Assembly (NCBI GenBank): GCA_964389925.1
Contig: CAYMGE010000013.1
Span: 1 to 64,000, forward strand
Reading direction: 5' to 3'
Source of the DNA: CALECP01 sp964389925
GTDB lineage: Bacteria > Chloroflexota > Anaerolineae > Promineifilales > Promineifilaceae
Length of the DNA stretch: 64,000 nucleotides
Shown here: positions 17,219 through 26,190 of the stretch, in pieces
Layout: the number at the start of each line of letters is the position of its first letter
How positions within the stretch are numbered: position 1 is the stretch's first letter
The notes under the pieces: generated by a model
Databases searched by the model: none
Told to the model about the DNA's origin: nothing
What the model saw: the letters and a program-made list of their open reading frames with translations, nothing else
Program-made: the position numbers and the translations under genes

Positions 17219-19779
17219 TTTTTGACAGCGACCTGCGCTTTTTTGCCCCCGAAGTGGTGCAAATCTCCACGATGGATTGCGGCCCCGCCGTCCTCAAATC
17301 ACTGCTCGACGGCTTCGGCATTCCCGCCAGCTACGACCGTCTGCGCGATGCGTGCCAGACGAACGTGGACGGCACATCGCTCGACGTAATCGAGCGCGTC
17401 GCCAACGAGTTGGGTCTCGATGCACGACAGGGCGTGTTGCCTTTGGAGCATCTCCTGTTGCAGACGACGGACGTGTTTCCCGCGCTGGCGGTGACGCAAC
17501 TGCCCGACGGCTTTACCCACTTTGTCGTCGCGTGGCGCGTCGATGGCAACTTTGTGCAGATTATGGATCCGCGCAAGGGTCGCCGCTGGCAGACGCGACG
17601 GCAATTTCTGGACAGCCTCTATCTCCATGAGCAGAACGTCCCTGCCGCCGCGTGGCGCGAATGGGCGCAGGGGGATGGCTTTTGCGACCCACTGCGTGAG
17701 CGATTAGAGCGGTTGGGGGTTGATTCGGCCGAAGCCCACATCACCACCGCCCGCGCCCAAACGGGCTGGCAACCGTTCGCCCAGCTCGACGCGGCGACGC
17801 GCATGGTCGAGCGGTTGGTTGAGGCGCAGGGCGTGCGGCGTGGTGCTGAAGCTGAACGTCTGCTCCAGCGCACGCTCGATGGAGCTGTGTCGATCCCCGA
17901 CCGCTATCACGCTGTTCGTGCGGCAGATGGTGAAACGATTGTTTTGCGCGGGGCAGTGTTGATGCAGGTCGTCGGCAAATCGGCCGAAGCCCCTGCCACA
18001 ACCCACCCCGCCGCCATCTCCAACGCTATCCCCAGCGCAATTTGGCTGACGGTGCGCGACCTGCTGCGCCGCGAACGTCGTCTGACGGTTGGCACTTTAC
18101 TCGCCGCCCTGCTCGTCGCCTCGCTCGGCACAACGCTAGAGGCGATCTTCTTCAATAGCCTGCTCGACCGCACAACGGTGACGCTCCTACTAGAGCAAAA
18201 TGTCGGCCTCATCGTCACGTTTGTCGCCCTGCTGATTCTCCTGTTCCTGCTGCGACTGCCGCTCAACGGCGTGATGCAGCACATCGGCCGAAACTTTGAA
18301 CTGCGCCTCCGCATCCGTCTGCTCGAAAAAATCCCGCGACTGAGCGACCGCTACTTTCACAGCCGCCTCATCGCCGACCTGTCCCAACGGGCGCATGAGG
18401 TACGCGCCCTGCGGAGACTGCCCGCCTTCTTTGTTGGCTGGCTGCGAACGGGGTTGCAACTGCTGTTGACCATCGGCGGCGTGATTTGGCTTGCGCCCAA
18501 CAACTGGCCGCTTGCGTTGTTGCTGATGGGGTGGGCGGTGCTGATGTCGCTGGTCGGACAGAGCGTCACGACGGAGCAGGAGATGGCGACGCGCACCCAC
18601 CAAAGCCGCCTGAGCCGCATCTATCTCGACGGGCTGTTGGGCAACGTGGCGGTGCGGGCGCATTCGGCCGAAAAGACGGTCGAACAACAGCACGAAGGGT
18701 TACTTGTCGAAGCGACCCGCGCCCGTCTGCGCCTACTCCAAACCCGCACCCTCATCACGGCGGTCGAGATGGCTGGCAGTACGCTGCTCGCCGTTTGGAT
18801 GTTGATGCGTTCGGCCGATGCGTCGCTTCTGCTCATCTACTGGACACTCCGTTTGCCGACGCTGGCAAAAGGGATCGTAGACCGCGCCATGCAGTTGCCG
18901 ATGCAGCGCAACCGACTGGCGCGTGTGCTTGAGCCGCTCAACGCGCCCGATGAAAATATGCCCGACGCGGCGACTGACCCGCTCGACGGTGTGGCGGTCG
19001 AGATGCGCGACGTGCAGGTGCAGGTCGGCACACACCCAATTTTGCACGGCATCGACGTGTCGATTGAAGCGGGTGAGCATGTGGCGATTGTCGGCAGATC
19101 GGGCGCAGGTAAATCAACGCTTGTCGGACTCCTACTTGGCTGGCATCGCCCCCAGCGCGGCACGCTACACGTCAACGGCGCACCGCTCGACGGTGAACGT
19201 CTGCAACAGTTGCGTCAGCAAACGGCGTGGATTGACCCGACGGTGCAGATTTGGAACCAATCGCTGCACGATAACTTGCTGTATGGGGACGGTGATAGCA
19301 ACACAAATATGCTTCTGACACAAGCCGACCTGCACCGACTGGTTGAGCGGCTCCCCGAAGGACTGCACACCGCGCTGGGCGAGGATGGCGGCTTAATTTC
19401 CGAAGGGGAAGGGCAGCGGGTGCGTTTGGGGCGAGCGTTAAATCGGCCGAATGCCCAACTCGTCATTCTCGATGAACCATTTCAGGGGCTGGACGAGGCG
19501 CGGCGTGATCTATTGCTACAAACGGCACGCGACTGCTGGCGCACGGCGACCCTACTCTTTGTCTCGCATGACATTCGCGCCACAACCCAATTTGAGCGCG
19601 TGCTGGTCATCGAAGACGGCCGCCTGATCGAAGACGACCACCCTCTCACCCTGCGTAAACGCCCCAACTCGCGCTACTCGCAACTGTTCAGAGCCGAATC
19701 CGCCCTACAAAAGCGCATCTGGCGCAACCCGAATTGGCAACGTTATTGGTTGGCAGACGGTCGGTTGGTTGCATCGTAA
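17215..19779 (+). CDS. Peptidase C39-containing ABC exporter (PCAT)
   Basis: An 854-residue bacteriocin-type exporter. The N-terminal C39 peptidase has Cys 22 (TMDCGP), His 102 (FTHFVV) and Asp 118 (IMDPRKG), the full catalytic set that cuts leader peptides, usually after a double glycine. A linker region (about 140-270) leads to six predicted membrane helices (about 275-560). The ATPase has Walker A GRSGAGKST (K633), signature SEGEGQRVRLG, Walker B VILDEP and the switch SHD. Such proteins cut and export peptides. It overlaps the mini-HlyD gene, and a second ABC exporter follows at 21023, an arrangement like two-transporter peptide-export systems. The cargo is not adjacent; the peptides at 52204-52589 are candidates only, as they lack an obvious GG site. 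Confidence 0.9.
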   Translation: MIFDSDLRFFAPEVVQISTMDCGPAVLKSLLDGFGIPASYDRLRDACQTNVDGTSLDVIERVANELGLDARQGVLPLEHLLLQTTDVFPALAVTQLPDGFTHFVVAWRVDGNFVQIMDPRKGRRWQTRRQFLDSLYLHEQNVPAAAWREWAQGDGFCDPLRERLERLGVDSAEAHITTARAQTGWQPFAQLDAATRMVERLVEAQGVRRGAEAERLLQRTLDGAVSIPDRYHAVRAADGETIVLRGAVLMQVVGKSAEAPATTHPAAISNAIPSAIWLTVRDLLRRERRLTVGTLLAALLVASLGTTLEAIFFNSLLDRTTVTLLLEQNVGLIVTFVALLILLFLLRLPLNGVMQHIGRNFELRLRIRLLEKIPRLSDRYFHSRLIADLSQRAHEVRALRRLPAFFVGWLRTGLQLLLTIGGVIWLAPNNWPLALLLMGWAVLMSLVGQSVTTEQEMATRTHQSRLSRIYLDGLLGNVAVRAHSAEKTVEQQHEGLLVEATRARLRLLQTRTLITAVEMAGSTLLAVWMLMRSADASLLLIYWTLRLPTLAKGIVDRAMQLPMQRNRLARVLEPLNAPDENMPDAATDPLDGVAVEMRDVQVQVGTHPILHGIDVSIEAGEHVAIVGRSGAGKSTLVGLLLGWHRPQRGTLHVNGAPLDGERLQQLRQQTAWIDPTVQIWNQSLHDNLLYGDGDSNTNMLLTQADLHRLVERLPEGLHTALGEDGGLISEGEGQRVRLGRALNRPNAQLVILDEPFQGLDEARRDLLLQTARDCWRTATLLFVSHDIRATTQFERVLVIEDGRLIEDDHPLTLRKRPNSRYSQLFRAESALQKRIWRNPNWQRYWLADGRLVAS

Positions 19780-19814
19780 TCAGTGGTCAGCTATGTGAGA
19801 ACAGTGTGGGCGAT

Positions 19815-19975
19815 GTTACACAGAGAAGCACAGAGGAGACACAGAGGAACACAGAGGTTTTGACCTTCTCTTTCTTCTCTCTGTGAGTCTCTGTGAGATC
19901 TCCGTGTACCTCTGTGTAACTTTGGTTTTGGCTTCGTCACTCTACGAACCACGCACCACGCACCACGCACCACCA
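19815..19975. repeat. Composite intergenic repeats (CACAGAGG-type inverted repeat and ACGCACC tandem)
   Basis: GTTACACAGAG (19815-19825) faces its complement at 19910-19920 across runs of ACAGAGG and CTCTGTG, a long imperfect hairpin. Then from about 19944 the unit CCACGCA is repeated in tandem. The latter unit also appears inside coding sequence at 58466-58490 and, inverted, at 63505-63530. Confidence 0.65.
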
Positions 19976-19980
19976 AAGGT

Positions 19981-20637
19981 ATGGAAATGATCTACATAAT
20001 CACCATAGCTGCAATCGCGGCAATCATCAGCGGTTCTGTCTACGTCGCTCGTCGCAGTGACGGCGGTGAGACGACGACCATTGACCCAGAACCAAAAACG
20101 CGCTGGTGGTCGCGTCGCAAGCGGCCGCCGCGCACGCTCAGTCAGTGGATACTCGCCACCAATCGCCCCGAAGCCCCCGCGCTGGCGAGTTGGTACAACA
20201 ACCTTTCGCACCGTGACAAGAAGCGACTGCGGAAACAGCTTGAAGCGTTTTGCAAGGAGTATGATCTCAAGCTAGCGTGGGTGGTGCGCGGTCAGTTGAC
20301 GTACAGTACGGCGTTTCGACAATCGGCCGAAGCGACCGTCATCAACTACCTCCGCGCCGTCCAGCACGGGACGCAAAGCCAAGCGCACGCCGCTCTACAC
20401 GACCGCTTCCGCAAATGGCAACGCCGCCCGTTGAGCCGCAAAAATCGGCCGATTACCCAAAAACTGTTCGACACACTACAGCAAAGCGGCGTGATCGAGC
20501 CGATGCCGTCCAACCTTCTGCTGGCACGCAACCGCAAGCGCAGCCGCTACGTTGCCTCGACGCTATTGGCGACGGCGACGGCTGATGAAGAACGCTTTCA
20601 CACGCACTTTAAGCAAATTGTTGACGTGGAAAATTAA
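19981..20637 (+). CDS. Helical membrane-anchored protein, paralogue of the gene at 51423
   Basis: A 218-residue protein of no recognised family. One N-terminal transmembrane helix (about 3-22), a basic linker, then an all-helical soluble domain. It aligns well with the 235-residue protein at 51423: FCKEYDLKLAWVV here against FCSTLNFELEWLI there, LSQWI against FTQWL, and SNLLLA against PNMLLA, in the same order and spacing. This copy sits between the C39 exporter and the second ABC exporter; the other sits between a P-type ATPase and two small peptides. The pairing suggests a shared part of one system, perhaps a membrane adaptor. Start ATG at 19981; ATG at 19987 is possible. Confidence 0.7.
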   Translation: MEMIYIITIAAIAAIISGSVYVARRSDGGETTTIDPEPKTRWWSRRKRPPRTLSQWILATNRPEAPALASWYNNLSHRDKKRLRKQLEAFCKEYDLKLAWVVRGQLTYSTAFRQSAEATVINYLRAVQHGTQSQAHAALHDRFRKWQRRPLSRKNRPITQKLFDTLQQSGVIEPMPSNLLLARNRKRSRYVASTLLATATADEERFHTHFKQIVDVEN

Positions 20638-20969
20638 GTGGAGAGCAGTGGTTCAAGCAGGGCAATATCCTCCGCTTGTTCCCCATGCAGGGTCTGCCAG
20701 ACATCCCAATCTTGCTGTAAGCCAAGCCAGAAGTAGACGGACATGCCCAACACACGCGACAGGCGCAGAGCGATGGATGGCGTTACGGCCGACTGTTCGC
20801 TGACGATTGATTCAAGCTGTGCGGCTGAGACACCGATGCGCGTGGCGAACCCATCGAGTGAGACGTTTAGAGGGACTAAAAACTCTTCCATCAACATCTC
20901 ACCCGGATGGGTCGGTGGACGATGTAATGGTAGATGGCGATCACGGAAAGATTGAATCATCATCTCCAT
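20634..20969 (-). CDS. higA: HigA-family antitoxin (XRE helix-turn-helix)
   Basis: A 111-residue protein with the HigA signature HPGEMLMEEFLVPL, then a Cro/C1 helix-turn-helix (SLDGFATRIGVSAAQLESIV, TPSIALRLSRVLG) and YFWLGLQQDWDVW. HigA proteins bind DNA and neutralise the HigB mRNA interferase. No HigB gene is seen next to it, so this is an orphan. The ATG at 20969 is preferred over upstream starts because the family begins shortly before RPPTHPGE. Its 3' end overlaps the stop of the preceding + strand gene and it is divergent from the ABC exporter 53 bases away, so it could also act as that gene's repressor. Confidence 0.83.
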   Translation of the reverse strand: MEMMIQSFRDRHLPLHRPPTHPGEMLMEEFLVPLNVSLDGFATRIGVSAAQLESIVSEQSAVTPSIALRLSRVLGMSVYFWLGLQQDWDVWQTLHGEQAEDIALLEPLLST

Positions 20970-21022
20970 TATAGCATGAAGACAGTTGAATCGTTTTTGA
21001 TAATTGAAGCGCACTTTGTGAA

Positions 21023-23128
21023 ATGATTTATTCGGCCGAAGCCTCACCACACAGCGAGGCGCAACCGACGTTGATTGAGCAATGCTCATGGGAACGCGCA
21101 CAGCTTGGCGACGCGGTGCTTGCGCTCGGCCGTCACATCAATCGCCGCTCCGCGCTCGATGTGGTGCTGCCGCCACATTCGGCCGATCTCGATAGCTGGC
21201 TCGACAATGCAGGCGCACAGCTTGACCTTGAATTTGTCCATACCAAAGTGGCCTACCCCGACTGCGAAACCACCCTGCGCCAGATAGCTCCCGCGCTCTT
21301 GCGAATCGCCCCCAACCACTTCTTGCTCATTATGCAGAGCGGCCGACGGCTGACCCTGCTCGCGCCCGACGGCAGTCGTCGCAAGGTGAGAGTCGAGCAG
21401 GTGCGTCAGGCGATGACGATGAGCGTGGAGGCAGCCCATCGGCCGAAAATCCGCACGCTGTTACAAGCCGCCGTCGTTCCCGCCGACCGCCACGAACAGG
21501 CGACGCGCCGACTGCTCAACGAACAGCTTGCCGACACGACCATTGACGGCTGCTGGCTAGTGCGCCCCGCCGTCACGGTCGCGCTCTCTGCTCAGGCGCG
21601 ACACGCCCGACTGCCGCAGTTGCTCCTCTCGATCATCGTCGGCTACATCGCGCAACAAGCGTTGGTCGTCGTCGGGGGCTGGCTGGCGATCACGCTCGAC
21701 TTCGCACTGCTGTTGCCATTTTTGCTACTCATTTTTTTGACGCTGATCCCAATCCAGATGTTGCTGGGCTGGCAAACACAGCTACTCAGCACGCGCTTTG
21801 GAGTGCTGTTTCGGCGACGACTGATGCACGGCATTTTGCGGCTGGATTCGGCCGAAATCAAGCAGCACGGCACGGGTCACTTTCTCGGTCAGGTGATGGA
21901 GTCACAGGCGGTCGAACTGCTGACGCTTGGCAGTGGTTTTAACCTCTTGGTAGGTATCATCCAACTCACGGCGACACTCGCTATCTTGCTCTTTGTGACG
22001 GGTGGCGCACAGCACACCTTGCTGCTTGTCGGCTGGCTGTTGTTTACGCTGCTGTTGACGTGGCTCTACTTCCGCGACAGCCGCGCATGGTTGCGCTTCT
22101 ATCGGCGGCTGACGGGCGACTTGCTAGAGCGCATGTTGGGACACCGCACGCGCCTTGTGCAGGAACAGCCCACCAACTGGCACACCAGCGAAGATTTGCT
22201 GCTGGCACACTACCACGATCTCTCTGTGCGACTGGATCGTCGTCTGCTCTATCTCGATAGCGTGGCGGGCAACGGCTGGCGCATTATCGGCTTTTTCAGC
22301 GTGGCGTTTGTGGCGATTTTTCTCGCGGCAGCACGCGCAGAGGTGGTGATTGCGATTGGTGGCATCTTGCTGGCGGCGACGGCGTTGAGCAATTTGTTGG
22401 GTGGGCTAAAGGCGTTTATCGGCGTGGCGAACGCATGGGATCAGGTTCGGCCGATTTTCAACGCCGCCCATGCGACCCCGCCACCCCCCTTCACAGAGCC
22501 GACCGCGACGACAGACGGCGACCTGCTGCGCGTCCACAACATCCAAGACCGCTACGCCCCGCAAGCCCCCTTCCTATTAGATGGGTGCGACCTGACCATC
22601 GCGCATGGCGACCGCATTTTGCTCGAAGGGGCTTCTGGCAGCGGCAAGACGACGCTGGCGTGGGTGTTGGCGGGGTTGCGTTCGGCCGAAAGTGGCACCC
22701 TCCTGCTCGACGGCAACGACCAGAAAACGCTTGGCATCCAACAGTGGCGCAAACGCGTCCTGCTCGTCCCACAATTTCACGACAACCACATTTTGAGCGA
22801 GTCGCTGGCGTTTAATTTGCTGATGGGGCGCAACTGGCCGCCCGAACCCGACGACTTGGCACAGGCGGAGCGCATCTGCCGCGAGTTGGGGCTGGGCGAC
22901 CTGCTCGACCAAATGCCCGCTGGTCTCCAACAGATGGTCGGCGAAAACGGCTGGCGACTTTCGCTCGGTGAGCAAAGCCGCATCTTTATCGCCCGTGCGC
23001 TGTTGCAACAGCCCGACCTGCTCATCTTGGACGAGAGCTTCGCCGTTCTCGATCCCGAAAATTTAGATCAGGCGATGGAAACCGTCCTGCGCCATGCGCC
23101 GACGTTGCTCGTCATCGCGCATCCGTAA
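21023..23128 (+). CDS. Second ABC exporter, with a degenerate C39-like N-terminal domain
   Basis: A 701-residue membrane/ATPase fusion. The first 150 residues resemble a worn C39 peptidase: NHFLLIMQSGRRLTLLAPDG matches the His/Asp region, but no DCG nucleophile motif precedes it. Membrane helices lie at about 190-480. The ATPase has Walker A GASGSGKTT, signature LSLGEQSRI, Walker B LLILDES and a terminal switch LVIAHP, at which the protein stops at once, with none of the usual tail. Two ABC proteins, one with an active and one without an active peptidase, parallel the paired exporters of some ribosomal-peptide systems. It is 53 bases from the divergent HigA gene. Confidence 0.85.
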   Translation: MIYSAEASPHSEAQPTLIEQCSWERAQLGDAVLALGRHINRRSALDVVLPPHSADLDSWLDNAGAQLDLEFVHTKVAYPDCETTLRQIAPALLRIAPNHFLLIMQSGRRLTLLAPDGSRRKVRVEQVRQAMTMSVEAAHRPKIRTLLQAAVVPADRHEQATRRLLNEQLADTTIDGCWLVRPAVTVALSAQARHARLPQLLLSIIVGYIAQQALVVVGGWLAITLDFALLLPFLLLIFLTLIPIQMLLGWQTQLLSTRFGVLFRRRLMHGILRLDSAEIKQHGTGHFLGQVMESQAVELLTLGSGFNLLVGIIQLTATLAILLFVTGGAQHTLLLVGWLLFTLLLTWLYFRDSRAWLRFYRRLTGDLLERMLGHRTRLVQEQPTNWHTSEDLLLAHYHDLSVRLDRRLLYLDSVAGNGWRIIGFFSVAFVAIFLAAARAEVVIAIGGILLAATALSNLLGGLKAFIGVANAWDQVRPIFNAAHATPPPPFTEPTATTDGDLLRVHNIQDRYAPQAPFLLDGCDLTIAHGDRILLEGASGSGKTTLAWVLAGLRSAESGTLLLDGNDQKTLGIQQWRKRVLLVPQFHDNHILSESLAFNLLMGRNWPPEPDDLAQAERICRELGLGDLLDQMPAGLQQMVGENGWRLSLGEQSRIFIARALLQQPDLLILDESFAVLDPENLDQAMETVLRHAPTLLVIAHP

Positions 23129-23132
23129 CAGG

Positions 23133-23498
23133 TTAACCCGCTCTAGCGAGTTCTTCCCGCACGATCTCCCGAATGACTGTTCGCAACCCATATTCACGGT
23201 GATTACGAGCGACAAAATCGCGCAGGACAGCGTTAATCAACGTTTGATAGCTCGTTTCCCTTTCTTGTGCCTGTTGTTTGAAGGAATCAATGATGTCGCT
23301 GTCAAGTCGAATCGTAATTCGTTTTTTGGCAGAACGCGCAAACGCAGGAATAACCTCTTCGGTCGGCCGCATCTGCTCCAACTGTGCGTCTGTCAATTCG
23401 GGTATGTCTGAAAAATCAATGTCGGCATCGGTCATTGCTTCTAACCGCGCCCAATCTGTCTGAGAAGTTGTGTTAGCGAACGTATCTTTTCTGCTCAT
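23133..23498 (-). CDS. brnA: BrnA-family antitoxin
   Basis: A 121-residue protein whose C-terminal half is a ribbon-helix-helix domain (KKRITIRLDSDIIDSFKQQA then TLINAVLRDFV), as in BrnA antitoxins. These bind and block the BrnT ribonuclease and repress the operon. It lies directly after the BrnT gene on the same strand, with a 26-base overlap, in the usual toxin-first order of this family. It ends 5 bases from the convergent ABC gene's stop. Confidence 0.85.
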   Translation of the reverse strand: MSRKDTFANTTSQTDWARLEAMTDADIDFSDIPELTDAQLEQMRPTEEVIPAFARSAKKRITIRLDSDIIDSFKQQAQERETSYQTLINAVLRDFVARNHREYGLRTVIREIVREELARAG

Positions 23499-23742
23499 GC
23501 TTTGTTGCCTTGCGTGCCGAGATGATGCGAGTCACATCGCTATCTCGCTCCGTGTGGACGACCAAGAGGATGACATAATTTCGCAACATCCCCAAAGTTA
23601 AATAACGTACTTCACCGTAATCAATGCGGCTATCTTCTGTTGTAACCGTGTGCCCATCAAAGATTTGCGGAACATCTTCAAAATCAATGCCATGACGACG
23701 AAGATTTCTTTGTCGTTTGTCTTCATCCCATTCAAACTTCAT
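23473..23742 (-). CDS. brnT: BrnT-family ribonuclease toxin
   Basis: An 89-residue toxin. MKFEWDEDKRQRNLRRHGIDFED, the central YLTLGM strand with VHTERD, and RIISARKATKHEQKRY at the end are the hallmarks of BrnT, a RelE-fold mRNA interferase. I start at the ATG at 23742, since the family begins with this strand; a longer frame to 23784 would run into the divergent thioesterase's leader. The toxin-antitoxin pair separates the exporter locus from the NRPS core. Confidence 0.87.
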   Translation of the reverse strand: MKFEWDEDKRQRNLRRHGIDFEDVPQIFDGHTVTTEDSRIDYGEVRYLTLGMLRNYVILLVVHTERDSDVTRIISARKATKHEQKRYVR

Positions 23743-23797
23743 TATCATATTGTATGCACTTTTTGTGCATACATCAAGCCTCAACAGGAACTATTGT

Positions 23798-24562
23798 ATG
23801 AACAAATGGATCGTCCGCTTTCGGCCGTACCCCGCCGCCACCATCCGCCTTTTCTGCTTCCCATTCGCAGGGGGTGGCGCGTCCGCCTATCGGCTGTGGG
23901 CAAACGATTTGCCCAGCCACATCGAACTGTGCGCCGTGCAGTTGCCGGGACGTGAATCGCGTCTGCGCGAAGCCGCGCTCTATCACATGACCGATTTGGT
24001 CGATGCGTTGGCAACGGGGATTCAGCGCGAGCTTGATCGCCCGTTTGCTTTTTTTGGACACAGCTTAGGTTCACTGGTCGCGTTTGAAACGATTCGGGAA
24101 CTGCGCCGCCGCTGGCAGCCACAGCCGCTCCATCTGTTTGCATCGGGGCGACAGGGGCCGCAACTGCCCGACACCGACTCCCATTTGCACACGCTGCCCG
24201 ACGCGCAATTTATGCCAGCGGTACAGCGACGGTACGACGGCATTCCAGCGGCGGTGATGCAATCGGCCGAATTGATGGAACTGGTGCGACCAGTGCTTCG
24301 CGCCGACATGACCATCGTTGAAACGTACACCTATCAGGACGCGCTCCCGCTCGACGTGCCGATCACCGTTTTTGGCGGCTTGCAAGATCGAACGTCGCGC
24401 AGTGACCTCGACGCATGGGGTTTGCAGACATCGGCCGATTTTCGCCTACAGATGTTTCCCGGCAAACATTTCTTTATCCAGCCGCGCCGCGCTCAAGTCA
24501 TCCGCACGATTGTGCGTTCGCTCGTTTCACAACCCGTGAGGCAACCCGCTTATGCAGATTAG
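23798..24562 (+). CDS. Type II thioesterase, second copy
   Basis: A 254-residue alpha/beta hydrolase of the type II thioesterase family. Nucleophile S89 in FGHSLGSLVAFE, the family opening RLFCFPFAGGGAS, VQLPGRESRL and the His motif GKHFFIQP are all present. The ATG at 23798 has AGGA 8 bases upstream; the longer frame from 23717 would overlap the toxin gene. It overlaps the next gene by 11 bases and starts the run that leads into NRPS1. It differs from the copy at 1292, so the cluster has two editing enzymes, perhaps one for the NRPS and one for the PKS part. Confidence 0.88.
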   Translation: MNKWIVRFRPYPAATIRLFCFPFAGGGASAYRLWANDLPSHIELCAVQLPGRESRLREAALYHMTDLVDALATGIQRELDRPFAFFGHSLGSLVAFETIRELRRRWQPQPLHLFASGRQGPQLPDTDSHLHTLPDAQFMPAVQRRYDGIPAAVMQSAELMELVRPVLRADMTIVETYTYQDALPLDVPITVFGGLQDRTSRSDLDAWGLQTSADFRLQMFPGKHFFIQPRRAQVIRTIVRSLVSQPVRQPAYAD

Positions 24563-26189
24563 GAACCAAAGAATTTTCGTTTTGGGTGGGGCAGGGCTGG
24601 TCGGCATGGCCGTTTGTCGCGCTGTGTTGACGGAACAGCCCGCCGCGCTGTTTGTCGCCGCGCTCGACGCACCCGCCGCGCAGGAAGCGGTTGCCGTTTT
24701 GCAGCGCGACTATCCAGAAGCGGTTATCGAACCGATCTGGGGCAACATCTTTGTGCGGTCGGCGTTGAAGGATGCGCCGCCTAGCGAGTGGAGCGCGACG
24801 GCGCGGGCAGGTGTGTTGCAAGATGTGTATGCGCCGCTTTCGGCCGAAATCACCCGCAACAACACCCTCTACCAACTGATCCAACGCACCCAGCCCGATG
24901 CAATCATAGACTGCATCAACACCGCCACCGCCTTCGCCTATCAAAACAGCTATCAAAGTGCCGAACAGCTGCTTGCCAGCGCAGACACAACGAGCGCGAC
25001 CTTGTTGAACGGCATCAGCGACCATCTCGGCCGCAGTGCGTTGCCCCAACTGGTGCGCCACATCCAGATTTTGCTAGAAGCGTGTCGCCAAACGGTGCAG
25101 GTCTATGTCAAGGTCGGCACGTCGGGAACGGGCGGCATGGGGTTGAACATCCCCTTTACGCACGGCGAGGAGAAGCCGAGCCGCATGTTGCTGGCGAAGT
25201 CGGCCGTCGCTGGCGCACACACCCAACTGCTCTTTTTGCTGGCACGCACCCCCGACGCGCCGATTGTCAAAGAGGTGAAGCCGACAACGGCGATTGCGTG
25301 GAAGCGCATCACGCACGACACCGTTTTGCGCGGTGGCAAGCCCGTCGCCCTCTACGATGCGCCGACGACGGGGTATCCCCTCGCACAGGCGTTGGCGCGG
25401 CACGGCGATTTTGGCGTGCGTTGTGGCGGCAATCTGAAGGCGGCGTTGATCGATACGGGGGAGAACGGGGTCTTTTCGGCCGAAGAGTTCACCGCCATCA
25501 CCACGCTCGGCCTGATGCAGTTCATCACCCCCGAAGAGATCGCCCACGCCGTTTTGCTTGAAATGAAGGGTTCAAACACGGGCAACGATGTCATCGCGGG
25601 ACTCGACGCGACGGTGATGGGGCCGACCTACCGCGCTGGATTGATGCGCCAACAGGCGACGGCGCGACTAGCGCAACTGCAACGGCAACATGGCAACAGC
25701 GTCGCGGCCTTTGAGATTTTGGGGCCGCCACGCCTCTCCAAATTGCTCTACGAAGGGGAGATTTTGGTACAGGCGACCGCCTCACACGACCAACTGCTGG
25801 CACTATCGGCGGCCGACCTGAGCCAGTGCGCCTATCGCGTCGTGCGCGAAAATGCCGCCTTGCGCCGCGCCGCCATCAGCATCGGCATTCCGATTTTGTC
25901 ACCCGACGGCGATTGTTTACTGCGCGGCCCCGTTATCAAGGCGGATTCGGCCGAAACTGGCTGGATCGATCTTCAACCCGACAACATGGCGCAATGGCAA
26001 CGCTGGATCGGCGCGATGCGTCAAGAGGCGGTGCGCGATAGCTGTTTGGCACAGTCGCGCACCTCATCGCGCTTCAATCGCCGCTTTAACGAAACACACG
26101 ACTGGACGCTACCGCCACACTTCAACGTCGGCGAGATGGCGGCATGGATTTTACGACACCACGACAACGGCAGACGCTGGAAGGATTAA
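24552..26189 (+). CDS. Rossmann-fold NAD(P)-binding protein of unknown role
   Basis: A 545-residue protein starting with a nucleotide-binding loop GGAGLVGMAV, as in extended short-chain dehydrogenases. A mid section has TSGTGGMGLNIPFTHGE and a possible active-site stretch with AIIDCINTATAFAYQ. I do not recognise a characterised family; length is much greater than ordinary SDR enzymes (about 300). It sits between the thioesterase and NRPS1, overlapping the former and 1 base from the latter's ATG, so it is translationally linked to the assembly line. It could supply or reduce a precursor. NAD(P) binding is likely, the reaction unknown. Confidence 0.7.
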   Translation: MQIRNQRIFVLGGAGLVGMAVCRAVLTEQPAALFVAALDAPAAQEAVAVLQRDYPEAVIEPIWGNIFVRSALKDAPPSEWSATARAGVLQDVYAPLSAEITRNNTLYQLIQRTQPDAIIDCINTATAFAYQNSYQSAEQLLASADTTSATLLNGISDHLGRSALPQLVRHIQILLEACRQTVQVYVKVGTSGTGGMGLNIPFTHGEEKPSRMLLAKSAVAGAHTQLLFLLARTPDAPIVKEVKPTTAIAWKRITHDTVLRGGKPVALYDAPTTGYPLAQALARHGDFGVRCGGNLKAALIDTGENGVFSAEEFTAITTLGLMQFITPEEIAHAVLLEMKGSNTGNDVIAGLDATVMGPTYRAGLMRQQATARLAQLQRQHGNSVAAFEILGPPRLSKLLYEGEILVQATASHDQLLALSAADLSQCAYRVVRENAALRRAAISIGIPILSPDGDCLLRGPVIKADSAETGWIDLQPDNMAQWQRWIGAMRQEAVRDSCLAQSRTSSRFNRRFNETHDWTLPPHFNVGEMAAWILRHHDNGRRWKD

Positions 26190-26190
26190 C

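Noticed and set aside
20970..21022. HigB toxin partner next to HigA
   Set aside because: Only 53 bases separate HigA from the divergent ABC gene, and no RelE/HigB-like frame is present on either side.
25852..26190. Longer N-terminus for NRPS1
   Set aside because: This part is another frame of the preceding Rossmann-fold gene; the TubC docking domain starts at the ATG at 26191.
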